From contig DAOTNF010000023.1 in the NCBI GenBank assembly GCA_035450685.1, forward strand, positions 1 to 42,078: DNA of 42,078 nucleotides, written 5' to 3'. The DNA is from Syntrophosphaera sp035450685. GTDB lineage: Bacteria > Cloacimonadota > Cloacimonadia > Cloacimonadales > Cloacimonadaceae. A program made the translations under genes and the position numbers. The first letter of the stretch is position 1. Each line of letters opens with the position of its first letter. The notes under the pieces are model-generated. The model had not been told where the DNA came from. It saw only the letters and a program-made list of their open reading frames with translations, and did no database searches. This document shows, in pieces, positions 24,594 through 33,029 of this stretch.

Positions 24594-24667
24594 ACTGGAT
24601 CCCGGCTCAAGCCACCCCACCAAACCGCTGCGCGCTTCGGCGGGGACCCCGACAGGCCGGGATGACA
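24594..24667. repeat. GGATCCCGGC...GCCGGGATGA palindromic intergenic element
   Basis: ACTGGATCCCGGCTCAAGC (24594-24612) repeats 24434-24452 with one mismatch. Its GATCCCGGC half pairs with GCCGGGAT at about 24656-24663, and an inner CCGC/GCGG stem lies between. Such TCCCGG...CCGGGA elements are frequent intergenic repeats in other bacteria. The repeat pair brackets the hairpin array. Confidence 0.6.
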
Positions 24668-24826
24668 CAGTATAGAGTCGATTGGGGTTTGTTTCGAGCC
24701 TCCTTTCCACCTTCAAACATCCTGCTAATCCTGTCGATCCAGTCATCCGCGTTCTATTTCGTTTTCACCATCACCACCCCACCACGACATTACGATACCA
24801 CGAAGTCCTTTCAGGGAACCTTTCCA

Positions 24827-24975
24827 CCATTTCACCTTTCCACCTTTCCACGGCCTAATCGTAGCACCTATATATTATGAGGGGGATGGGCCTCATTTGC
24901 ATTTTCCTCTCCGGCGTGGGTCATCCTGGGGTCAACCTTATAATTTATAAGGATGACCTAAGGATGATGGGCTAA
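24827..24975 (+). repeat. Dispersed palindromic intergenic element, copy C
   Basis: In the same orientation as copy B. The core (24916-24971) is GTGGGTCATCC, TGGGGTCAACC, the CCTTATAATTTATAAGG centre and two units ending TAAGGATGA. The left part (CACCTTTCCACCTTTCCAC ... TAGCACCTATATATTATGA ... GGGCCTCATTTGC) is the reverse complement of the extension of copy A at 9925-10003. It lies between convergent genes. Confidence 0.85.
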
Positions 24976-25021
24976 GTTGTTGCGGATGCGAATGATGCCG
25001 CATTGGCCGTGAGGAAGGGCG

Positions 25022-25065
25022 GGGGAAAGTAAAACCGGCTCGCGGAGTCGCCGCCACAAGCCGGT
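25022..25065 (-). terminator. Terminator of the dapA-nfeD operon (minus strand)
   Basis: Read on the minus strand: ACCGGCT (25065-25059), a long loop, AGCCGGT (25040-25034), then TTTACTTTCC. It lies 22 bases after the nfeD stop. Confidence 0.75.
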
Positions 25066-25087
25066 CAAGATATTGGTGTATGGGTGT

Positions 25088-25534
25088 TTAGCTGTCTTTG
25101 CGCACCACCAGCTTATTGCCGTCGATGTCCAGCACCACGACCTTGGCGCCGATGGCGATTTCGCCTTTATCCTCCGCGATTGCCACCCATTCCTCGCTGT
25201 CCACTTTCACCCTTCCCTTGCCATCGGCAGGGATCATTTCGGTTACGTGGGCTTCCTTTCCTTTGAGGGCGAAGACGTTGGTCTCCCCGCCCGTGTTGGC
25301 CAGGAACTTTTTACCCAGACGGCGGGTGAGCAGGAAGGCGACAAAGCTGAGGATGGCAAAGATGATGATCTGCAACGGGATGCTCGCTTCCACAAAAGGC
25401 AGCAGGCTCAGTAAACCGGTAAGGATCGCTCCGAAGCCCAGGGCAACGAAGAAAAAGGCTGGATCCAGAATCTCAATGATGATAAACAGGATTCCGATGA
25501 TGATCCAAACATGCCAGGGAAGGATACCGTGCAT
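25088..25534 (-). CDS. NfeD-family membrane protein
   Basis: 148 residues from the ATG at 25534 (AAGGAG then 5 bases); the GTG at 25540 lies on the ribosome binding site. Three membrane helices (about 10-30, 35-50 and 58-75, WHVWIIIGILFIIIEIL onward) are followed by a soluble OB-fold domain (about 85-148, GKEAHVTEMIPADGKGRVKVDSEEW), the short NfeD form without the protease part. NfeD proteins usually pair with stomatin/flotillin partners to organise membrane domains; no such partner is next to it here. It is last gene of the operon, 17 bases after the DUF4349-like gene. Confidence 0.9.
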   Translation of the reverse strand: MHGILPWHVWIIIGILFIIIEILDPAFFFVALGFGAILTGLLSLLPFVEASIPLQIIIFAILSFVAFLLTRRLGKKFLANTGGETNVFALKGKEAHVTEMIPADGKGRVKVDSEEWVAIAEDKGEIAIGAKVVVLDIDGNKLVVRKDS

Positions 25535-25551
25535 GATCACTCCTTATCCGG

Positions 25552-26454
25552 TCATTTGCCGGATTCGTCTTCCTCACGTGGGGTAGTTGGTTTGTCTTTA
25601 TAGATGCGCTTAACTTTGCGCTTGCTGTTGCGGTAGCCATAGCGTGAAGAGTAGTAGCGGTTGGCATAGTTGCCATAGTTTCCATATTGATAGCTGCCGC
25701 CAAAATTGGACATGCTGAACCCCTTGAAACCCATCAGCGAAAGCAGATACATGACCAGCTTGGTGCCATAGTAAGCCACGATCACGAGGACGAAGAACCC
25801 AACCAGGAACATCGCGAAGTTTCTGACAAAATCCTTAACCGTAGATAGGCTGTTGCCGCTGAAGGAGGTTTGCAATTTCACATAGAGCAGGGTCTTGTCG
25901 CTGTTTTTCAGGAGGTCGATGGTGTTTTCGAGCCTGCGAATCTCGGCGATGCGGGTGTTTTTATTGTCCAAATCGCTGCCGTAGTAAGAGCTTTCCTGCT
26001 CCAGGCGCGCTAGTTCGATCCTTTTGGAAGCAAGCACCTGTTCTTCCGTCGCCACCCGTTTATTGATCAGGGTGGAATCCACCAATTCGCTCTGCTGGGC
26101 AATATTGCCGAGAGGTTTTAGCTTTTGCAGTATCTCCGGGAATCTATCCAGTTCCACTTGAAAGATATACTTGCCATAATGCCCCAGGCGGTCTTTGCGC
26201 AGGGGTTTGCCGATGCTGTAGGTGTTCACGATCGAACTCATCTCATCGAGGGCTTTGCCGATGTTGAGACAGTTGACGACGACCTCAGCTTTGTTAAGCG
26301 AGCCGGCATTCTCGAACTGTTTGTTGCTGTCCTTGTAGTCAAAACTGGGACCGGAATCCCTGCTTCTGAGCGACATTATACCAGCAGCAGCCAGGGCTAA
26401 AAAGATCACAAGGATCGCAACACCTTGGATCCTGCTTTTCCTTGACCTTGCCAT
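25552..26454 (-). CDS. DUF4349-like membrane protein with Tyr/Gly/Asn-rich tail
   Basis: 300 residues. An N-terminal basic stretch and membrane helix (about 8-28) come first. A periplasmic part (30-200) follows, with a DUF4349-type core: VELDRFPEILQKLKPLGNI, a coiled-coil segment (about 130-190, RIELARLEQESSYYGSDL) and LLYVKLQTSF. A second membrane helix lies at about 212-240. The cytoplasmic tail is unusual: SNFGGSYQYGNYGNYANRYY then basic residues. Function unknown. It starts one base after the recN stop and is part of the dapA operon. Confidence 0.68.
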   Translation of the reverse strand: MARSRKSRIQGVAILVIFLALAAAGIMSLRSRDSGPSFDYKDSNKQFENAGSLNKAEVVVNCLNIGKALDEMSSIVNTYSIGKPLRKDRLGHYGKYIFQVELDRFPEILQKLKPLGNIAQQSELVDSTLINKRVATEEQVLASKRIELARLEQESSYYGSDLDNKNTRIAEIRRLENTIDLLKNSDKTLLYVKLQTSFSGNSLSTVKDFVRNFAMFLVGFFVLVIVAYYGTKLVMYLLSLMGFKGFSMSNFGGSYQYGNYGNYANRYYSSRYGYRNSKRKVKRIYKDKPTTPREEDESGK

Positions 26455-26455
26455 A

Positions 26456-28159
26456 CTAACCTCTTGTATGATATTTATTTATCAGTTCTTCGGCATGCTT
26501 GCGCGAAATGTCGGAAACATCGCCGGAGAGCATTCTTGCCAGCTCATCCAGCCTTTCCGGCCGCTGCAAAGCAGTCATCCGAATTACGCTCTTGGGTTTA
26601 CCCGGCACCTTTTCGAGAGCGATGTGCAGATGGGCAATCGCCGCGATCTGCGCCAGATGGGTGATGCACAGGATCCGGTGGCGCTCCGCGAGGCTGTGAA
26701 TGAACTCCGCCACACGCTCCGCGGTCTTGCCGCCGATTCCGGCATCTATCTCGTCCAAAATGATTAGCTTCTGTTCAATCTTGTCTGCCAAAACTTTTTT
26801 CAAAGCCAGCAAGATGCGGGATAACTCACCGCCGGAAGCCACATCTGACAAGGGTTTGAGATCGCTGCCGCGGTTCGCGCTAAAGAGAAAGCGGCAGCTA
26901 TCCTCTCCCGTATCATTACATAAATCAAGATAATTCTGAAATAACAAATCCGAATCAGATATTTTGTCAATGATAATCTCAAAACTTGCATCCGGTATGG
27001 ATAAGAGGCGGATATTGCCGCGCAGTTCCAGACACAGCTTTTGGGCGGCTGTTTGCCTGCTTTGGCTCAGTTGCGCGCCCAGGCGGCGGAGTTGGTCATA
27101 CTGGACTGCTAACTGCTTTTGCAGCTTTTGGATGCGCTCGCTGAGGTCGGCGAAGGAATCGATCTGCGCCTGGCGTTGGGAAAAGATTTCCAGCAGTGCA
27201 TCGATGTCCTTTGCCTTGTGCTTGTAGAGAAGTTCGTTGATCTCGTTGAGCCGTGCCTGGATCTGTTCCAAACGGTCGGGGTCGCCGCTGGAGTTTTCGG
27301 CGATGGCGGCGAGGGTGGAAGCGCTGTCCGCGATAGCCTCGAGGGCTTCGCGCAGGTTTTGTTCCACCTCGGAAAGGCGGGGATCGAGTTCAGAAAAGCG
27401 TTCCAGGGAATTCACGGCCTGCCTGACGATCTGGTAAGCACCGGTCTCCCTTTCATACAAATCGAAGGCGGAGACGGCGGCGAGTTCGCCGATCTCTTGC
27501 GCATGGCTGAGTTGGTCGAACTCCTGCTGCAAGAGGCGGTCTTCCCCCGTCTTGAGGGCGGCTTTTTCCAATTCCTCATACTGATATTGGTAAAGCTCCC
27601 GCAGCTGGCTGTTGCGCTCCTCCTCTTCCTGCAGGCTGGCAAGGGATTTGATATCCTGCTTGATCTGGCGGTAGAGGGTGGAAAAACTGCCGCGGAGGGC
27701 TTCATTCTGGGCATACATGTCCAGCAGGCGCAGTTGGTAAACTCCGGAGAGCAGCTTTTGCTGGTCGCGCTGGTGGTGAAAGTCGATGACCAGGGGCTTG
27801 AGTTCCCGCATCAGGGAAGCCGAGGCCTTGCGGCCGTTGATGAAGTAGCTGGACTTGCCCGTGACGCTGATCTCCCGCGCCAGGCAGAGTTCCTCTTCCG
27901 GGTCACGTTCCTGCTCGCGCAGCCAATCCTGCAGCTCGCCGTTCGCCCCGGGGTCAAAACTGGCCTCCAGATAGATGGGTTGGGTGGGGTCGTAAGCTTC
28001 GGGCGGGGAGGGCGTTTCGCCAAAGATGAGGGAGATCGAGCCGACCAGGATGGATTTTCCCGCCCCGGTTTCGCCGCTCAACACGGTCATGCCCGGGCCG
28101 AACTTCAGCCGTTGCTCCGGCACGAAGAGGTAATTGCGGATGTAAATCTCGTTCAGCAT
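26456..28159 (-). CDS. recN: DNA repair ATPase RecN
   Basis: 567 residues, the usual length. SMC-like layout: Walker A GETGAGKS (29-36) near the N-terminus, a central coiled coil with many Gln/Glu/Leu (about 150-360), the ABC signature VASGGELSRILLALK and Walker B LIILDEIDAGIGG followed by the H-loop ITHLAQIA. It tethers DNA ends and supports double-strand break repair by RecA. The start directly abuts the nadK stop (no gap), so the two are coupled. nadK-recN adjacency is widespread in bacteria. Confidence 0.96.
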   Translation of the reverse strand: MLNEIYIRNYLFVPEQRLKFGPGMTVLSGETGAGKSILVGSISLIFGETPSPPEAYDPTQPIYLEASFDPGANGELQDWLREQERDPEEELCLAREISVTGKSSYFINGRKASASLMRELKPLVIDFHHQRDQQKLLSGVYQLRLLDMYAQNEALRGSFSTLYRQIKQDIKSLASLQEEEERNSQLRELYQYQYEELEKAALKTGEDRLLQQEFDQLSHAQEIGELAAVSAFDLYERETGAYQIVRQAVNSLERFSELDPRLSEVEQNLREALEAIADSASTLAAIAENSSGDPDRLEQIQARLNEINELLYKHKAKDIDALLEIFSQRQAQIDSFADLSERIQKLQKQLAVQYDQLRRLGAQLSQSRQTAAQKLCLELRGNIRLLSIPDASFEIIIDKISDSDLLFQNYLDLCNDTGEDSCRFLFSANRGSDLKPLSDVASGGELSRILLALKKVLADKIEQKLIILDEIDAGIGGKTAERVAEFIHSLAERHRILCITHLAQIAAIAHLHIALEKVPGKPKSVIRMTALQRPERLDELARMLSGDVSDISRKHAEELINKYHTRG

Positions 28160-29017
28160 CTATTTGCCCAGGTGCAGCTTCTTGCGCAGAATCTGGTAGA
28201 AAGTGCGGTTGGAAAGCTTGATGAAGGGGACTCCCTGCCGGCTGGCGGTGATCAGCACCTCGTCGTTTTCCTGGATGCGGATGCAGTTCACGCCATCCAC
28301 CTGCAGCCAGGCGGGCTCGCCAAGGCCATAGACCTTCATCAGGATGCGGTCACGGGCGGGGAAGACCATCGGCCGGATGCTGAGCAGGTGAGGGTTGATG
28401 GGGCTAAGGATGATGGCCTGCATCTCGGGGGAAAGCAGGGGCCCTCCCGCGGAGAGCGAATAAGCCGTGGAGCCTGTGGGGGTGCTGGCAATCACGCCAT
28501 CGCAGCGGGTGTCGAAAACAAAGCGCCCGCCGTTGAAGATGCGCACGTGGATGAGGCGGGGTGTTTCCGCTTTGTAGATCACGGCATCGTTCAGGGCGAG
28601 GTTGTGGTAGATAATCTTGCCGTCCCGCTTCAAATGGCAACTGATGAGCATGCGGTTTAGCAGCTTGTATTTGCAGTTGAGCAGGTCGCGGATGGAGGCC
28701 TTGAGCTCGGTGAGGGTGGTCTCGGAAAGGAAGCCCAGATAGCCCAGATTGATGCCCAGGATGGGGGCATTGGCCATCAGAGCCAGATTCTTGGCACGCA
28801 GGATGGTGCCGTCCCCGCCAAAAACCAGCACGCAGTCTATCTGGGGCAAAGGCTTCCACTCCAGCGAGAACACGCGGATGAAGTCGGGCAGGATGTCCCG
28901 CTGTTCCTGCAATCCGTAAAATATAATATCGTATTCTTCCGCCAGCTTTTCCAGCAGCGCAAAGATGCCGGGTTGGTCGGAAAAAGCGGGGTTGATATGG
29001 ATGGCGAAGTGTTTCAT
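28160..29017 (-). CDS. nadK: NAD kinase
   Basis: 285 residues. The catalytic GGDGT motif is at 67-71, NLGYLGFL at about 95-102, and the central DGVIASTPTGSTAYSLSAGGPLL signature follows. It phosphorylates NAD to NADP with ATP or polyphosphate. The start is two bases after the rsgA stop and its stop touches recN, giving the chain rsgA-nadK-recN. All key motifs are intact. Confidence 0.96.
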   Translation of the reverse strand: MKHFAIHINPAFSDQPGIFALLEKLAEEYDIIFYGLQEQRDILPDFIRVFSLEWKPLPQIDCVLVFGGDGTILRAKNLALMANAPILGINLGYLGFLSETTLTELKASIRDLLNCKYKLLNRMLISCHLKRDGKIIYHNLALNDAVIYKAETPRLIHVRIFNGGRFVFDTRCDGVIASTPTGSTAYSLSAGGPLLSPEMQAIILSPINPHLLSIRPMVFPARDRILMKVYGLGEPAWLQVDGVNCIRIQENDEVLITASRQGVPFIKLSNRTFYQILRKKLHLGK

Positions 29018-29019
29018 TG

Positions 29020-30087
29020 TCAGAGTGAATCCATGATGCGCAGATACGATTCGTAGCGTTCAAGGGGGATGTTGCCGGCTTCCAGGGCATCCAGCACCGA
29101 GCAGTCTTCCTCGTGGCTGTGGGTGCAGTCGCGGAAGCGGCAGCGTTCAGCCAGTTTGGAAAAACCGGGGAAGATTTTGGGCAGCATGGGCTTCGCGTCG
29201 CTGTGCAGGTTGATTGTCTTGATGCCGGGGGTATCCAGGATGTGGCCGCCGAAGCTCCAGGGTATCAGTATCGACTGCGAGGTGGTGTGTTTCCCTTTTT
29301 CGTTGAAGTCGCTCACCTCGGCGGTGTCGAGGTCAAGCCCCGGTTCCAGCCAGTTGATGAGGGAGCTTTTGCCTGTTCCTGATTGCCCGGAGAATACGCT
29401 GTCCTTGTCTTTGAGGGCTTCCCTGAGTTCCGGCATACCCTCGCCGCTGAGCACCGAGGTGCAAAACGTTTGATAACCGCAACCCCGGTAGTAGGACAGC
29501 AGTTCGTCCAGTTCGCTCCTGTCTTCGCAGAGGTCGATCTTGTTGATCACCACCACCGCGCCCAGGCCCTGCAGGTTCGCGATGCAGAGATAGCGGTCGA
29601 TCAGGCCCGGCTTGAGCATGGGCATGAGCAAGGAGGCGGTGACCACCACCTGGTCGATATTGGCAGCCAGGATTATTTCTTTCTGGAAACTGCCCTGGCC
29701 GTAGCGGGAGAAGGTGTTTTTGCGGGGCAGGATGTTCTCTATCCGATAGTCCGGCGAGACCGATGTGTCCAGTTCCACCCTGTCTCCCACCGCGGAAAGG
29801 GTGCGGCTGGAATAGAGGAACTGCCTGAGCCTGCCGGATAGCGTGGCTGTATGGGTCTCGTTTCCCGCCTCCACGATGTAAAGGTAATTGCTCTTGATCT
29901 CCAGAATCCTGCCCGGAACCAGCTCGGCGTCCACCTTGAAGGAGTCGTGCTGTTTCAGGGAGGTGCGGCGTGTCTTGAACTCCGTTCTCTCCCGCACATC
30001 ATCCAGGACGTCAAGATCGGGCAGAGTGATGTTCCTCAGCCTCGTTTGTGATGCTGGCCGCTGCCGTCTCTTGTCCTTTTGTTTCAT
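29020..30087 (-). CDS. rsgA: RsgA, ribosome small subunit-dependent GTPase
   Basis: 355 residues. An N-terminal OB-fold (about 55-115) is followed by a circularly permuted GTPase: G4 NKID (182-185) comes before G1 GQSGTGKSS (234-242), then the HTTSQS switch and G3 DTPG. The C-terminal zinc motif is CRFRDCTHSHEEDC. It acts in late 30S maturation. The first 50 residues are a basic, disordered extension (KQKDKRRQR) longer than in E. coli. It starts 4 bases after the M16C peptidase stop. Confidence 0.96.
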   Translation of the reverse strand: MKQKDKRRQRPASQTRLRNITLPDLDVLDDVRERTEFKTRRTSLKQHDSFKVDAELVPGRILEIKSNYLYIVEAGNETHTATLSGRLRQFLYSSRTLSAVGDRVELDTSVSPDYRIENILPRKNTFSRYGQGSFQKEIILAANIDQVVVTASLLMPMLKPGLIDRYLCIANLQGLGAVVVINKIDLCEDRSELDELLSYYRGCGYQTFCTSVLSGEGMPELREALKDKDSVFSGQSGTGKSSLINWLEPGLDLDTAEVSDFNEKGKHTTSQSILIPWSFGGHILDTPGIKTINLHSDAKPMLPKIFPGFSKLAERCRFRDCTHSHEEDCSVLDALEAGNIPLERYESYLRIMDSL

Positions 30088-30091
30088 GGCT

Positions 30092-33013
30092 TTATTTGTA
30101 GAGGGGGGTCAGGACGTCGAACAGTTCCCCGTTTTCCTTCACCTTGTCTTCATTGCCGAACACACAGTAGTGCTTTGCAGCGATGACATCATCCACCATG
30201 CCGGCATAGGAGCGGATGTCCTCCACCTGGGTGGAGAGCGCTTCGTCACGTATCTGCTGGCGGTCTTGCTGCGTGAAGCCGGTGAGATGGTCTGTATCGC
30301 TCTGGGAGCCGATTTCTTCCGGAGTAAGGGGATAATCGAGCGAGGAGATCACGCCGATGATGTATTTGTCCAGTTCACGCTTGCTGCAAGCGAAGTTCCT
30401 CAGATACTCCGGCACTCCGGCGTAAACGTCCAGGGTCTGCTTGAGGTTGGGGTCCATATAGGAAGCGAAGGACAAATATCCAGTCATGCCAATACTTGAC
30501 CAGGCGCCGTAAGCGCCGCCTTTTTCCCTGATCTCGCGGTGCAGGAACTCGTTGCTGAGGATGTTGTTCATCACCGCCATCTTGCCGGAATAGGAGTATC
30601 CCTTGCGGAAGAAGTTGCCTCCCTGCACGCAGAACTGGATTTGCACCGGCGCCAGGATGCCTTCCCGGATGTCTTGTTCCTGGAAGGGGATTTCGGCAGC
30701 TTCACAGGCTTGGGTGGAGAATGCTCCAGTGAGCGGGCCAAGGCAGGCGGAGGCGGAGGCGATTTCCTCTTCCGAAGCGGTGAGGCTGAGCACGAGGTTC
30801 TGACGGTTGAAATAGTTGCCCCTTACCCGTTCCAGGTTTTTCCGCACGCCGGGCAGATCGTTCTGCAATCTCTTTTCCAGGTCGCAGAGGAAATGGTAAT
30901 AGGCCATGCCGTTGGCCTGATCCTGAAAGCGGTGGAGTTGGCTGAAAGGCGCGAACATCCTGGTGATGGCCACGCTGACGCCGCCCCTGCCAAGCTGCAT
31001 TTCCATCCTGGTCTTGAGTTCGCGGATCACCGAACAGAGCCGCTCGCCGTCCTCGAACACAGGCCGGCAGGCAAACTCGGCAGCCAGTTCAGCCAAAGTT
31101 TCAACCTTGCCTGACACGGCTTTGCCGGAGATCACGAAACGGGTCAGAATCTCATCCGGATCCTGGTAATTGCTCAGAAAGCGCAGCGCGAGGCTGATTC
31201 CGCCAGTGTGGGTGTCGATCAGATTGGACAGTTCCGCGTAGCTGTGGCCGGCGCTGTCCACTTTGCCAACCAGATAGGAATAGAGCGAGAGCCAGGAGAA
31301 GTCCTCTTCAGGAACCTGGCGCAGGTCAATATATGCCTTCAGATACACGATGCCGTTGGTGTTCACGGGATGCCTGAGCAGGCAGTAATCTTCCTTCCGG
31401 TCAAGTTCCAGCGGATAGGAATCGGATTGGGGATTGATGTCTGACAGGTCGAGTTTGGGGATTCTGGCCAGGTCTTCGGCGCTCACTTCTTCCTGCTGCC
31501 AGGCGGCGAACTGCCGGTTAAACTCCACCAGGCCGTCTATCTCATCCTTGCTCATTTTCGCTTTGCGGGCTGCCAGTTTGTCGCGCAGTTCCTGCTCTTT
31601 CACTCCCAAAAGCCCGGGCACGGGCACAAAGGTTATCTGGCTGCTATGGTGGTTGTTGAGCATGACGGTGTCGATCAGGTTCTCAAAATAGGGTTCCGTC
31701 AGCCCCTTGCGCAATTCTTTGAGCTGCGGTTCAAAGCCGAGGGCGTCGCAGGGGTCTCCGCCGTGTATCCACAGGGGCAGGGAAGTCAAAGTATAATACA
31801 GCCCCTTGGGGAGTCTCTGCATCTGCGCTTCCCGCAGGAAGAACTCCCTTCTGTTCAGCACAGCTTCGATCAGGCTCTTGTCGAAGCCTTCCCTGACGAT
31901 GCGCTTCAGTTCGTCATTGACCAGCTTCACCAGCGCCTCGATGTTTTCCTTGCGCAACTGCTTAAAGATAAAGATCAGGGTCGGTTGCAGGATGTCCACG
32001 CTGGGATAGCAGAAGGAGTCCGCCGCCAGGCCGGAAGCCATGATCTTTTGCTTGAGGGGGGAAGCGGGAGAGGTCATCAGCAGTTCCGCCAAAACGCTCA
32101 GGGCATCGGCCGTGTAAGGATCGGTGATCTGTCCGTAGCTATAGTTCAGGCAGAGGTGGTATTGGTCGGCGATATCCTTGTGTTCATCCGCCGGATACTC
32201 CTTTTCCAGCTTGATCTGGCTGGCAAAGGGCTTTTGCGGAGGCATTTCCGCCAGATCGGCGCTCCTTTCAAAATGCGACAGATAATCTTTGTCGATCAGT
32301 TCCAGCGTCGCGTCCAGATCCATGTCGCCATAGATGACGATTTTTGAGTTGGAGGGATGGTAATACTTTTTGTGGAAGGCGATGAACTTGTCGTAATCCA
32401 ACTGGGGGATGGCATCCGGGTCTCCGCCGCTTTCAAAGCCGTAGGGGGTGTCCGGAAACTGCACCTGCTGGCAATGCCGGAAGATGATGTTGTCCACCGA
32501 AGAGAAAGCTCCCTTCATCTCGTTATAGACCACGCCTCTCACCTTCAGTTCGTCATCCGGGGAGTTCAGTTCATAGTGCCAGCCTTCCTGGTGCAGGATA
32601 TTGGGCTGCTCGTAGATCTTGGGGAAGAGCACCGCGTCCAGGTAAACCCGGGTGAGGTTCAGGAAATCCTTGTCGTTGGTGCTGGCCACCGGATACATGG
32701 TCATGTCCGAGGCGGTCATGGCGTTGATGAAGGTGTGCATGGAGCCTTTGATCAGCTCCATGAAGGTGGACTTTCCCGGGAAGTTTTTGGAGCCGTTGAG
32801 CACCGAGTGTTCCAGGATGTGAGGGCATCCGGTGTCATCTTCGGGGATGGTCTTGAAAGCCATGCAAAACACTTTGTTGCTGTCGTCGCAGGCCAGATGC
32901 AGCAACTGCGCGCCGCTCTTTTCGTGTTCATAAACCGTGGCGACGGTCTTTATCTCTTTGATCTCCCGGCTGCTTTTCCGGGTGAAGCCATGTGTTACGG
33001 CTTGCTTTGTCAT
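30092..33013 (-). CDS. M16C metallopeptidase, presequence-protease (PreP/Cym1) type
   Basis: 973 residues, the expected size of a four-domain M16C enzyme. It has the inverted zinc motif HILEH (65-69) with the distal glutamate in VVYNEMKGAFSS about 80 residues later, a linker with helical Gln/Glu/Lys content and a C-terminal catalytically dead half ending near YGAWSSIGMTG and LYK. It digests short unfolded peptides inside a closed chamber. There is no signal peptide, so it is cytoplasmic here, unlike the organellar homologues. ATG preceded by AGGAG with 9 bases; 16 bases after dapA. Confidence 0.93.
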   Translation of the reverse strand: MTKQAVTHGFTRKSSREIKEIKTVATVYEHEKSGAQLLHLACDDSNKVFCMAFKTIPEDDTGCPHILEHSVLNGSKNFPGKSTFMELIKGSMHTFINAMTASDMTMYPVASTNDKDFLNLTRVYLDAVLFPKIYEQPNILHQEGWHYELNSPDDELKVRGVVYNEMKGAFSSVDNIIFRHCQQVQFPDTPYGFESGGDPDAIPQLDYDKFIAFHKKYYHPSNSKIVIYGDMDLDATLELIDKDYLSHFERSADLAEMPPQKPFASQIKLEKEYPADEHKDIADQYHLCLNYSYGQITDPYTADALSVLAELLMTSPASPLKQKIMASGLAADSFCYPSVDILQPTLIFIFKQLRKENIEALVKLVNDELKRIVREGFDKSLIEAVLNRREFFLREAQMQRLPKGLYYTLTSLPLWIHGGDPCDALGFEPQLKELRKGLTEPYFENLIDTVMLNNHHSSQITFVPVPGLLGVKEQELRDKLAARKAKMSKDEIDGLVEFNRQFAAWQQEEVSAEDLARIPKLDLSDINPQSDSYPLELDRKEDYCLLRHPVNTNGIVYLKAYIDLRQVPEEDFSWLSLYSYLVGKVDSAGHSYAELSNLIDTHTGGISLALRFLSNYQDPDEILTRFVISGKAVSGKVETLAELAAEFACRPVFEDGERLCSVIRELKTRMEMQLGRGGVSVAITRMFAPFSQLHRFQDQANGMAYYHFLCDLEKRLQNDLPGVRKNLERVRGNYFNRQNLVLSLTASEEEIASASACLGPLTGAFSTQACEAAEIPFQEQDIREGILAPVQIQFCVQGGNFFRKGYSYSGKMAVMNNILSNEFLHREIREKGGAYGAWSSIGMTGYLSFASYMDPNLKQTLDVYAGVPEYLRNFACSKRELDKYIIGVISSLDYPLTPEEIGSQSDTDHLTGFTQQDRQQIRDEALSTQVEDIRSYAGMVDDVIAAKHYCVFGNEDKVKENGELFDVLTPLYK

Positions 33014-33029
33014 TCTCTAAACTCCTGAA

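Noticed and set aside
24362..24880. 172-codon plus-strand frame
   Set aside because: It crosses the hairpin array and two repeat types; composition is not protein-like.
27119..28660. 513-codon plus-strand open frame across recN and nadK
   Set aside because: It is antisense to two genes with intact catalytic motifs and gives a low-complexity, unrecognisable product.
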